This document shows positions 22,851 through 30,837 of a stretch of DNA of 64,000 bases, one piece after another. Position 1 is the first letter of the stretch. Each line of letters begins with the position of its first letter. A program made the translations under genes and the position numbers. This DNA comes from Paludibacter sp. (GTDB taxonomy: Bacteria; Bacteroidota; Bacteroidia; Bacteroidales; Paludibacteraceae), in the NCBI GenBank assembly GCA_019163375.1, contig JAFLKK010000004.1:496001-560000 (forward strand). Direction: 5' to 3'. Below the pieces are notes generated by a model. That model did not search any database, was not told where the DNA came from, and saw nothing but the letters and a program-made list of their open reading frames with translations.

Positions 22851-24401
22851 ATGATTCTTATTAAAAAATCACTTTCAACATCTTTTTTGTTGTGCTATTT
22901 TGCGCTAAGTAGCTTGAGCTTAAATGCTCAAAATCAAGATTTGCCAATAGCTAATGGTAAATTTTCGCCAACTGATGCTTCACTGAGTACGTACAAATAC
23001 CCTCAGTGGTTTCGCGATGCAAAATTTGGAATATGGGCGCATTGGGGACCGCAAGCCGTTCCACGTCAGGGCGATTGGTATGCCCGCAAACTCTATCTTC
23101 AAAACCCAAAGAACAGCTGGGAAAAAGGGGATTACGATTACCATGTAAAGAATTACGGGCACCCTTCTGTTTTCGGATATAAAGATATTATTCCACTGTG
23201 GAAGGCTGAACGTTGGCATCCGGAAGAGTTGATGAAATTATACAAAAAAGCCGGTGCAAAATATTTTGTCAGTATGGCTACACACCATGATAATTTTTTT
23301 CTATGGAATTCGAAGTTGCATAGATGGAATTCGGTGAACATGGGACCCAAAAAAGATGTAGTCGGCTTGTGGCAGCAAGCGGCAAAAAACCAGGGTTTAT
23401 ATTTTGGTTTGTCAGAACATTTAGCCGCCAGCTACACCTGGTATCAACCGGCTCATAGTGCCGACTCCATTGGTGACAAAGCAGGTGTTCCTTACGATGC
23501 CAACAATCCTGACTATCAGGATTTATATCATGCAAAGGCTGCTCCGGACGATAATGGATGGATGACAAAAAATCCGGTTTGGCAAAGACAATGGTTCGAC
23601 AGAATCAGAGAAGTGGTGGACATGTATAAGCCCGACTTGCTTTACTCAGACTGCGGTTTACCATTTAGTAACGAAGTAGGCAGAAGCTTAATAGCACATT
23701 TCTACAACAACAATATGAATGCGAATAACGGAGAGTTAACAGCTGTATACAATTGCAAAGAACCTTCGAATAATCGTTTCGTGCAGGATGTGGAAAGGGG
23801 TGTAATGGATTCGATTAGCAAGTTCCCGTGGCAAACAGATACTTCAATTGGCGATTGGTATTACAAAACCGGACAAAAGTATAGCACTTCGACTGAGGTA
23901 ATTCAAATGCTCATAGACATTGTAAGTAAAAATGGGAATTTATTATTAAATGTAGTACAGACACCCGAAGGCGATTTAGAACCAGATGTGCTGACTATTT
24001 TAGATGGAATTGGAAGTTGGATAAAGATCAATGGCGAAGGGATTTATGCTTCGCGTCCGTGGAAAATTTATGGCGAAGGACCTTCTACTACAGAGCAACA
24101 AGAAAAAGGACACTTTGGAGGTTTAAAAGACACCCGCGCCTACAAGGAAGGTGATGTTCGGTATACGACTAAAGATGGTGATGTTTACGCATTTTATATG
24201 GTGAATCCAACCACAAAAATACGGTTGAAAGCGCTGGGTTTAAATACAGCGAACGGAAATCAAAAAATTTCATCAGTAAGTATCTTAGGAAGTAAGGAAA
24301 AGCTTCGTTGGGTACAAAAGGCTGATGGATTGACAATTGAGACACCAACATCATTCCCAACTGTTGATGTACTTACATTTAAAATTACATTTAAAAAATA
24401 A
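22851..24401 (+). CDS. Exported alpha-L-fucosidase (GH29)
   Basis: A 516-residue GH29 enzyme that removes terminal L-fucose from glycans by a retaining mechanism. I chose ATG 22851 because it gives a clean signal peptide (ILIKKSLSTSFLLCYFALSS, cleavage after NAQ). The catalytic domain starts with YPQWFRDAKFGIWAHWGPQA; the His-pair loop is SMATHHDNFFLWNS; the nucleophile is Asp267 in DLLYSDCGLP. The C-terminal 110 residues form a beta-sandwich. No acid/base residue can be assigned safely from sequence alone. Downstream genes follow within 10-25 bp, forming one operon for taking up and oxidising the fucose it frees. Confidence 0.95.
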   Translation: MILIKKSLSTSFLLCYFALSSLSLNAQNQDLPIANGKFSPTDASLSTYKYPQWFRDAKFGIWAHWGPQAVPRQGDWYARKLYLQNPKNSWEKGDYDYHVKNYGHPSVFGYKDIIPLWKAERWHPEELMKLYKKAGAKYFVSMATHHDNFFLWNSKLHRWNSVNMGPKKDVVGLWQQAAKNQGLYFGLSEHLAASYTWYQPAHSADSIGDKAGVPYDANNPDYQDLYHAKAAPDDNGWMTKNPVWQRQWFDRIREVVDMYKPDLLYSDCGLPFSNEVGRSLIAHFYNNNMNANNGELTAVYNCKEPSNNRFVQDVERGVMDSISKFPWQTDTSIGDWYYKTGQKYSTSTEVIQMLIDIVSKNGNLLLNVVQTPEGDLEPDVLTILDGIGSWIKINGEGIYASRPWKIYGEGPSTTEQQEKGHFGGLKDTRAYKEGDVRYTTKDGDVYAFYMVNPTTKIRLKALGLNTANGNQKISSVSILGSKEKLRWVQKADGLTIETPTSFPTVDVLTFKITFKK

Positions 24402-24410
24402 TCAGTCCAA

Positions 24411-25451
24411 ATGAAATTAAACGAAATTGGTAAAACAGGCATCAAAATTCCACCCATTATTTTTGGAACAAGTGCGCTTGGAAACTTATACACAGCACTG
24501 TCTGATGAGACAAAACTGGAAATTGTACAACAAGCTTTTGAGCATGTACCTGCTCCGGTAGTATTCGATAGTGCCGGAAAATACGGTGCCGGACTGGCAC
24601 TCGAAAAGCTCGGGGAATGTCTCGAGAAACTGAATATCGCACCCGAGAATGTGATTATCAGTAACAAATTGGGTTGGAAACGCACTCCATTACTTACTCC
24701 GGAACCTACTTTCGAACAGGGAGTGTGGATGGATTTGAAAAACGATGCCGTTCAGGATATCAGTTACGAAGGGATTTTAAACTGTTACGAACAGGGAAAT
24801 GAACTGCTCGGAGGAAAATATTTTCCTCAATTAGCATCTGTTCACGATCCGGATGAGTATTTAAATGCCGCTACATCGTCTAAAGACAGAGACAGTCGCT
24901 TTGCCAATATCGTTGAAGCTTACAAAGCATTGGCGGATTTGAAGAAATCGGGCAAAGTAAAAGCCATTGGCGTGGGTGCTAAAAACTGGAAAATCATTGA
25001 AGAAATATCGAAAGAGGTGGAGTTAGACTGGGCGATGTTTGCCAATAGCATGACGATTATGCATCACCCGAAAGACCTACTCGATTTTATGCAATCGCTT
25101 CACAGCAAAAACATAAGCATCGTGAACTCAGCTGTTTTTCATGCAGGCTTTTTGATTGGTGGTCAGTTTTTCGATTATCGCCTCATTCAGCCCGATACCG
25201 AAGAAAACAAAGCTATTTTCAAATGGCGCGAAAATTTCTTTACTTTGTGCACGAAACACAATATTTCGCCGGCAGTAGCTTGTGTCAGTTTTGCCACTAC
25301 GGCGCCGGGCGTTGTAAGCATTGCTTTAAATACTTCAAAACCATCGCACATCAAGAGCAATGTGGCTTCGGTGGTGACTAAAGTTCCTGCAGAGTTTTGG
25401 GCGGAAATGAAAGCAAGCGGTTTGATTGCAACCGATTATCCTTTTTTGTAA
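24411..25451 (+). CDS. Aldo/keto reductase, probable L-fucose 1-dehydrogenase
   Basis: A 346-residue TIM-barrel aldo/keto reductase, of the D-threo-aldose (L-fucose) 1-dehydrogenase type. The tetrad is Asp53, Tyr58 (FDSAGKYGAG), Lys86 (VIISNKLGWKR) and His145 (LASVHDPDEY). It most likely oxidises L-fucose to L-fucono-lactone with NAD(P)+. It starts 9 bp after the fucosidase stop and 24 bp before the permease gene, and its product is the substrate of the amidohydrolase at 27512. The substrate assignment rests on family and context. Confidence 0.88.
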   Translation: MKLNEIGKTGIKIPPIIFGTSALGNLYTALSDETKLEIVQQAFEHVPAPVVFDSAGKYGAGLALEKLGECLEKLNIAPENVIISNKLGWKRTPLLTPEPTFEQGVWMDLKNDAVQDISYEGILNCYEQGNELLGGKYFPQLASVHDPDEYLNAATSSKDRDSRFANIVEAYKALADLKKSGKVKAIGVGAKNWKIIEEISKEVELDWAMFANSMTIMHHPKDLLDFMQSLHSKNISIVNSAVFHAGFLIGGQFFDYRLIQPDTEENKAIFKWRENFFTLCTKHNISPAVACVSFATTAPGVVSIALNTSKPSHIKSNVASVVTKVPAEFWAEMKASGLIATDYPFL

Positions 25452-25475
25452 CTTTAAAAAAAATCTACTATATTT

Positions 25476-26720
25476 ATGAAACACAAACTAACCACGAAGG
25501 AATATTTAGTTCCTTTTATTCTTATTTCATCTTTGTTCTTTTTATGGGGAAGTGCACACGGTATGCTCGATGTACTGAATGCCCATTTTCAAACAGTTTT
25601 AAATATCTCTAAAGCCGAATCGGGGTTAATCCAATTTTCGGTGTATATGGCCTATTTTTCTATGGCGCTTCCCGCAGGTTATTTTATGCGTCGCTTCGGC
25701 TACAAAAAGGGAATCATTATGGGATTGTTGCTTTTCTCTGCAGGTGCTTTCCTCATTGTTCCGGCTTCTATGAGTGCATCATTTCCTTTATTCCTGATTG
25801 GCTTGTTTATTCTGGGATGCGGTTTAGCAACACTCGAAACAGCAGCCAATCCGTATACTACAAAATTGGGTGATAAAGAATCGGCCGCACGACGAATCAA
25901 TTTTTCGCAGTCGTTCAACGGTTTAGCATGGATTTTTGGACCTATCTTCGCCACTTTCTTTATTCTTGGAGGAGAAGAAGGCAATACTTCAGCAGGGTTG
26001 GATTCCATGATTGCACCTTATGCCGGTATTGGTATCATAGTGCTGATTATTGCCATTATCTACATGTTTGTGGAATTGCCTGAAATTACCGAAGAGGATG
26101 TTGATACAGCGCACGGCGTGAGCGGCACGGGTGAGCTGGCTCCTGCCAAATCATTGTTCAAAACCAAGCATCTTGTTTTGGGTGTTATTGCTCAGTTTTG
26201 CTACGTAGCTGCGCAAACGGGCGTATTTAGCTTTTTCGTCAACTTCCTTACGGCTGATGAATTAGGTCTTGGCATAACCAAAACCACTGCGGGCTATTTG
26301 TTAGGCTTAGGCGGTATGTCTTTATTTTTTGTCGGACGTTTGTCGGGCAGTTGGTTAATGAGCTATTATTCACCTGCAAAACTATTGGCCATCTATTCGT
26401 TGATGTGCGTATTGTTACTTCCTGTTGTGAGTGGAGGATTCGGAATGGTATCGGTAGTAGCCTTGTTCCTGACTTTCTTTTTCATGTCCATCATGTTCCC
26501 TACGATATTTGCATTGGCCATTAAAGACCTTGGCCCTCAAACCAAAAAAGGTTCTTCCTTCTTAATCATGTCGATTGTGGGTGGAGCCGTTTTCCCAATG
26601 TTTATGGGTTGGATAGCCGATATCTCTTCCATGTCAGTTGGGTTCCTTGTGCCAATACCGTTGTTTGCCTTTATTTTATATTATGCCCTTAAAGGACATA
26701 AAGTGAGTAAAGCGATATAA
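25476..26720 (+). CDS. fucP: L-fucose:H+ symporter family permease
   Basis: A 414-residue MFS permease with about twelve membrane segments. Diagnostic parts: LISSLFFLWGSAHGMLDVLN near residue 20 (FucP/GlcP family), FMRRFGYKKGIIMGL, LGCGLATLETAANPYTT near 110-125 and FGPIFATFF. In Escherichia coli FucP takes up L-fucose with a proton. Located in the fucosidase operon, it should import the released sugar. A terminator hairpin (26745-26767) follows the stop. Confidence 0.92.
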   Translation: MKHKLTTKEYLVPFILISSLFFLWGSAHGMLDVLNAHFQTVLNISKAESGLIQFSVYMAYFSMALPAGYFMRRFGYKKGIIMGLLLFSAGAFLIVPASMSASFPLFLIGLFILGCGLATLETAANPYTTKLGDKESAARRINFSQSFNGLAWIFGPIFATFFILGGEEGNTSAGLDSMIAPYAGIGIIVLIIAIIYMFVELPEITEEDVDTAHGVSGTGELAPAKSLFKTKHLVLGVIAQFCYVAAQTGVFSFFVNFLTADELGLGITKTTAGYLLGLGGMSLFFVGRLSGSWLMSYYSPAKLLAIYSLMCVLLLPVVSGGFGMVSVVALFLTFFFMSIMFPTIFALAIKDLGPQTKKGSSFLIMSIVGGAVFPMFMGWIADISSMSVGFLVPIPLFAFILYYALKGHKVSKAI

Positions 26721-26744
26721 TATCGTATTTTTTATAAAGAATAG

Positions 26745-26767
26745 AACCTGCCTGCAGTCGGCAGGTT
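26745..26767 (+). terminator. Terminator after fucP
   Basis: Stem AACCTGCC (26745-26752) / GGCAGGTT (26760-26767), loop 7, followed by T-rich sequence (tcattcttttt). It divides the fucose cluster into two transcripts or attenuates the second half. Confidence 0.75.
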
Positions 26768-26859
26768 TCATTCTTTTTAATTTGATTAGACGCTTATAAG
26801 TTTAATTCTTTGAATTTATAATGCCTTTGATTATGACTAATGATACATAATATCTTATT

Positions 26860-27115
26860 TTTAGATTCCTGAAGGGAATCAATGTGAATAACCGCCGGTG
26901 AAGCCGGCGGATGAGAATCACATAAACTGTTGGAGCCCTGAAAGGGTTCAATACTAACACATTATAGTATGGTTCAATCCGTCAGCCGACGGACTGGTAT
27001 TGTGGGTTGTTCATCACATCCCCCAGTTTCGCAAGCTTCACTGGGGGTTATTCACATTTAGCCACTCCGTGGCATTGAACATGTTTTTAATACGACATTG
27101 CTTAGTCGTTTTACA
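26860..27115. repeat. Palindromic repeat cluster in the fucose cluster
   Basis: Hairpins in series: attcctgaagggaatc; accgccggtgaagccggcgg; gccctgaaagggttcaa; gtcagccgacgg; and cccccagtttcgcaagcttc with actgggggtt. It is the same style as the clusters at 4.8 and 15.3 kb (shared words: tcaatgtgaataaccgc, ttattcacattta). No gene; it separates fucP from the mutarotase gene. Confidence 0.65.
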
Positions 27116-27137
27116 CTTATAATTCAAGATTACAAAT

Positions 27138-27509
27138 ATGGAATACAGCGAAAAAACAAATTATACCTCTTTCAAGCGCTATTGCAAAACGCTCGAGTTA
27201 CGCGATGATGCCGACCTGATTGCTGCCTATAAACTGGCACATGCCAAAGGAAACACCTGGCCGGAGATTAACTGGGGAATGCAGGAAGTTGGCATTCTGG
27301 ACATGGAGATCTATATCTACGGAACAAAACTGTTTATGATTATGGATACCGTGCCTGATTTTAATCACGACGAAGCCATGAAAGTACTTGCCACTAAACC
27401 CCGCCAAAGTGAGTGGGAAAAGCACATGGCACGCTTTCAGAACACTTCCGAGAATGCTACTGCCGATGAAAAATGGCAACTTATGGAACGAATTTATAAA
27501 CTTGATTAG
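27138..27509 (+). CDS. L-rhamnose/L-fucose mutarotase (RhaM-like)
   Basis: A 123-residue protein of the RhaM/DUF718 family, small dimeric alpha/beta-barrel enzymes that interconvert the anomers of 6-deoxy sugars. Family landmarks are YTSFKRYCKTLELRDDADLI, a central NWGMQEVGILDMEIYIYGTK (described in parts: GMQEVGILDMEIY) and the C-terminal WEKHMARF. In this operon it would supply the correct L-fucose anomer to the dehydrogenase. Its stop is 2 bp before the amidohydrolase start, so the two are coupled. Confidence 0.9.
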   Translation: MEYSEKTNYTSFKRYCKTLELRDDADLIAAYKLAHAKGNTWPEINWGMQEVGILDMEIYIYGTKLFMIMDTVPDFNHDEAMKVLATKPRQSEWEKHMARFQNTSENATADEKWQLMERIYKLD

Positions 27510-27511
27510 AA

Positions 27512-28345
27512 ATGAAAATAGACAGTCATCAACACTACTGGCACTTCAATACGGCAGACTATGGGTGGATGGGCGAAAACATGTCGGTCATCAAACGTGA
27601 CTTTTTACCAACCGACCTGCTTCCTGAACTTAAAAGCATCGACTTTGATGGTTCGGTGGCAGTACAAGCCCGTCAGTCGCTCGAAGAAACCAACTGGTTG
27701 CTGCAACTTGCCGATGAGCATCCGCACATTAAAGGCGTGGTGGGCTGGCTCGATTTGCAATCGGAACAAGCCGAAACGCAAATTGCCGCTTTTGCCAAAC
27801 ACCCGAAAGCTGTCGGTGTGCGTCATGTTATCCACGACGAAGAAGATATTGATTTTATGCTCAGACCTGCGTTTATTCGTGGCGTACAACTGCTCGAAAA
27901 ATACGATCTGGCGTATGACATTCTGATTTTTCCAACGCATTTGGCCAATACCATTCAGTTTGTAAAACAATTTTCGGACAAGCAGACTTTTGTAATCGAT
28001 CATATTGCCAAGCCTTTGATCAAAGACGGCATTGTTTCACCCTGGAAAGAAGACATTGCTGCGTTGGGCAAGCTTCCGAATGTGTATTGCAAACTATCGG
28101 GTATGGTCACCGAAGCCGACTGGAATACATGGAAGCCTGAAAACATACGACCTTACCTGGACGTTATTATGGAGGCTTTTGGTCCCGAACGGATACTCAT
28201 TGGTTCCGACTGGCCGGTATGTTTGGTAGCAGGGAAATATAGCGAAGTAATGCAGGTGGTTATCGACTATATTTCAACCTTTACTGAAAAAGAACAAGCC
28301 CTGATGTTGGGCGAAAATGCTGCAAAAGCGTATAAGATAAAATAG
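27512..28345 (+). CDS. Amidohydrolase, probable L-fucono-1,5-lactonase
   Basis: A 277-residue metal-dependent hydrolase (amidohydrolase_2 family). Metal ligands: HQH at residues 6-8, a His in IDHIAKP near 170 and the Asp in GSDWPVC near 233. COG3618 members in fucose clusters open L-fucono-lactone to L-fuconate, which fits the neighbouring dehydrogenase and mutarotase. Start 27512 lies 2 bp after the mutarotase stop. The lactone specificity is inferred from context. Confidence 0.9.
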   Translation: MKIDSHQHYWHFNTADYGWMGENMSVIKRDFLPTDLLPELKSIDFDGSVAVQARQSLEETNWLLQLADEHPHIKGVVGWLDLQSEQAETQIAAFAKHPKAVGVRHVIHDEEDIDFMLRPAFIRGVQLLEKYDLAYDILIFPTHLANTIQFVKQFSDKQTFVIDHIAKPLIKDGIVSPWKEDIAALGKLPNVYCKLSGMVTEADWNTWKPENIRPYLDVIMEAFGPERILIGSDWPVCLVAGKYSEVMQVVIDYISTFTEKEQALMLGENAAKAYKIK

Positions 28346-28437
28346 TTATTCGCTTCGCGTTATTCATAGTTAGTTGTCTCCGCCGTTATTAGTAGTTAGT
28401 AGCCCTTCGGGCGTTATTAATTGTTGAAGCTAAAAAA

Positions 28438-28556
28438 TAACGTGCGAAGCACAAATATCGCGAAGCAAATATCGCGAAGCATAATATCGCGAAGCATAAT
28501 ATCGCGAAGCATAATAACGTGCGAAGCACAAATATCACGAAGTAAATAACAAAAGA
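28438..28556. repeat. GCGAAGC short tandem repeat before the zinc dehydrogenase
   Basis: About seven units of 14-18 bp built on ATATCGCGAAGCATA, with variant ends cgtgcgaagcacaa. The upstream stretch 28346-28437 also has complementary words (cttcgcgttatt, ttcgggcgttatt), so hairpins can form with the array. The array reaches to within a few bases of the ATG at 28561. Confidence 0.8.
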
Positions 28557-28560
28557 AAAT

Positions 28561-29583
28561 ATGAAAGCTGTACAAATAACCGAACCCGGCAAAGTGTCGT
28601 TGGTTCAACTCGAAAAACCGGGCATTAGTGCCGACGAAGTATTAGTAAAAATACATTATGTAGGATACTGCGGTTCCGATTTAAATACCTTTCTGGGCAA
28701 AAACCCCATGGTAAAGCTACCCGTTATTCCGGGTCACGAAATTGGTGCTTCTATCGAAGCCGTTGGCGGGAATGTGCCGGAGCACCTTCAACCGGGAATG
28801 GCATGTACCGTTAATCCATACACTGCTTGTGGCAAATGCCCATCGTGCAGAAACGGTCGCCCTAACGCCTGTCAGTTCAACCAAACCTTTGGGGTGCAAC
28901 GTCACGGTGCCATGAGCGAATACGTAAGTGTGCCCTGGACAAAAGTGTTGGCAGATACGGCCATCACTCCCCGCGACTTTGCGTTGGTAGAACCTATGAG
29001 CGTAGGTTTTCACGCCGTTTCGCGCGGACAGGTAACCGACCTGGACATCGTAATGGTTATTGGTTGTGGAATGATAGGCGTAGGTGCTATTGTACGGGCA
29101 GCGTTGCGCGGAGCAAAAGTGATAGCAGTAGATATGGACGACACCAAACTGGCGCTGGCCAAACGTCTTGGCGCAGCACATACCATCAATTCCAAAACGG
29201 AGAATTTAAGCGAGAAACTAAAAGAATATACCAACGGATATGGTCCTGATGTAGTTGTTGAAGCCGTGGGAGCACCACAAACCTACATTACCGCCATCAA
29301 CGAAGTAGCATTTACCGGAAGAGTGGTTTGTATCGGCTATGCCAAAACAGAGATTGCTTTCGAAACCAAATACTTCGTGCAAAAGGAGCTTGACATACGC
29401 GGCTCACGCAATGCCATGCCCGAAGATTTCCGTGCCGTAATGGAATATATGAAACGTGGCACCTGTCCGGTAGAAGAATTCATCAGTGCCATCTACACTC
29501 CCGAAGAAGCACAGCAAGCACTGGAGTTCTGGGCGAAAGATCCCGCCAAAGTGTTCCGAATTTTTATCAAATTTGCGGAGTAA
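28561..29583 (+). CDS. Zinc-dependent medium-chain dehydrogenase
   Basis: A 340-residue medium-chain dehydrogenase/reductase. Catalytic zinc ligands Cys37, His59 and Glu60; structural zinc cysteines Cys90, Cys93, Cys96 and Cys104; NAD-binding region VMVIGCGMIGVGAI with Asp191-type acidic end (VIAVDMDD), which favours NAD over NADP. In the fucose cluster it may oxidise L-fuconate, 2-keto-3-deoxy-L-fuconate or a later diol; the exact step is not clear from sequence. A terminator follows at 29687-29724. The expected fuconate dehydratase is not in the window. Confidence 0.88.
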   Translation: MKAVQITEPGKVSLVQLEKPGISADEVLVKIHYVGYCGSDLNTFLGKNPMVKLPVIPGHEIGASIEAVGGNVPEHLQPGMACTVNPYTACGKCPSCRNGRPNACQFNQTFGVQRHGAMSEYVSVPWTKVLADTAITPRDFALVEPMSVGFHAVSRGQVTDLDIVMVIGCGMIGVGAIVRAALRGAKVIAVDMDDTKLALAKRLGAAHTINSKTENLSEKLKEYTNGYGPDVVVEAVGAPQTYITAINEVAFTGRVVCIGYAKTEIAFETKYFVQKELDIRGSRNAMPEDFRAVMEYMKRGTCPVEEFISAIYTPEEAQQALEFWAKDPAKVFRIFIKFAE

Positions 29584-29686
29584 TTCGACAATAACGTTTT
29601 TCAAGCCGGAATCAGTTTTTAGATACGCTCTTAGCCTCCGTTAGTTGGCGGATGTTGGGGTCATAAAATAGTATTCACATCATAAG

Positions 29687-29724
29687 AAAGGAATCAGATT
29701 TTAAACAATCCGGTTCCTTTTTTT
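29687..29724 (+). terminator. Terminator of the fucose cluster
   Basis: Stem AAAGGAATCAGATT (29687-29700) / AATCCGGTTCCTTT (29707-29720) with a 6-base loop and two non-Watson-Crick pairs, followed by seven T residues. It isolates the fucose operon from the repeat array and the restriction operon. Confidence 0.8.
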
Positions 29725-29749
29725 ATTTCCTGTGGTTTATGCTAGCAGA

Positions 29750-30201
29750 ACGTTCGAAAGCCCTAGCAGAGCATTCGAAAGGCATAGCAGAGCATTCGAA
29801 AGGCATAGCAGAGCCTTCGAAAGACCTAGCAGAGCCTTCGAAAGGCATAGCAGAGCATTCGAAAGACCTAGCAGAGTCATCGAAAGGCCTAGCAGAACGT
29901 TCGAAAGCCCTAGCAGAGCGTTCGAAAGACATAGCAGAGCATTCGAAAGCCCTAGCAGAGCATTCGAAAGGCATAGCAGAGCCATCGAAAGACCTAGCAG
30001 AGCCATCGAAAGACCTAGCAGAGCGTTCGAAAGGCATAGCAGAGCCATCGAAAGCCCTAGTAAAGCCATCGAAAGCCCTAGTATAGCCATCGAAAGCCCT
30101 AGTGTAGCCATCGAAAGGTCTAGTGTAGCCATCGAAAGGTCTAGTGTAGCTTTCGAAAGGCATAGTAAAGCCATCGAAAGGTCTAGTATAGCCATCGAAA
30201 G
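29750..30201. repeat. 21-bp tandem array 2 (21 full units plus one partial)
   Basis: Twenty-one consecutive 21-bp units of the pattern G-NNN-TCGAAAG-NNN-TAGCAGA, then a partial unit. Constant blocks TCGAAAG and TAGYARA alternate with two variable three-base spots. All six frames stay open across most of it because the period is divisible by three. In the frame reading AEHSKGI the changes fall mostly at second codon positions, and no frame shows clear synonymous preference, so I see no evidence for a protein. Late units (15-21) differ consistently by TAGTA in place of TAGCA. Confidence 0.9.
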
Positions 30202-30754
30202 CTGTCTTGTCTTGGGTCTATTCGGGTCTATTCAATAAACTGTGTCAGAAAAGGCAAAATCATTATATTGTCCTAAATTAGCTTGACAGATTTATAACTA
30301 ATTTCTTTTTATCTGTTGCATATAAAATATCATTCCTGTTTAAGTACACAAAGCTCATCCCTAGTCCTGAATTTGTGGCCTGCAATAGATTCTATTCCTG
30401 ATTTCCCATACACTATTTTTTCTTGTTCCTATTTTAAAATACGGTTCGCAATCAGATTCCTGATTCGTTTTACAGCTATATTTTTAATTACTTTTTTAAC
30501 GGATTTTTTTTATGAGGAAGAATAGTGTGAAAATTTTGGGGTTCAGTCAACTTGTACATTCTTCTAACCTACGTGATTTAAAATACAGATGTTCTTCCCT
30601 TCTTAAGGGAAGTACCCGAAGGGGGAAGGGTTATATTTGTTATAAACACAACATACCAGAGTGCCACGAAGAGGAAAAAGAATGTGGAACAAATTATTTT
30701 AAGGCATATATGAAAATATTTAACCTATTGTAGGTTTGTTATAAATAGTTTATG
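30202..30754. other. Intergenic stretch before the restriction operon
   Basis: About 550 bp of AT-rich DNA. Two short open frames (around 30316-30525 and 30512-30733) have no protein-like features. A small cttcccttcttaagggaag hairpin (30594-30612) is visible. No gene is called. Confidence 0.4.
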
Positions 30755-30762
30755 TAACTTTG
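30735..30762 (+). promoter_or_regulatory. Promoter of the type I restriction operon
   Basis: TTTG (30735-30738), 16 bp, TAACTTTG (30755-30762), matching the Bacteroidetes -33/-7 consensus with slightly short spacing. hsdM starts 75 bases downstream. Confidence 0.6.
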
Positions 30763-30837
30763 GACTTTATTTTTTTTAAAAGAAAAAAGATGGAAAAGGA
30801 AACCTTCCTTTAAGCCGGGCGACAGAAATACAGATTT

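Noticed and set aside
28438-28556. CRISPR array
   Set aside because: Units of 14-18 bp without unique spacers and no cas genes; it is a short tandem repeat.
29739-30086. Open frame encoding AEHSKGI heptads across array 2
   Set aside because: The period of 21 bp keeps every frame open. Variable bases fall mainly at second codon positions of this frame, with no sign of synonymous preference, no ribosome site and no conserved start.
30316-30733. Two short plus-strand frames before hsdM
   Set aside because: AT-rich chance frames without protein-like patterns or conserved context.
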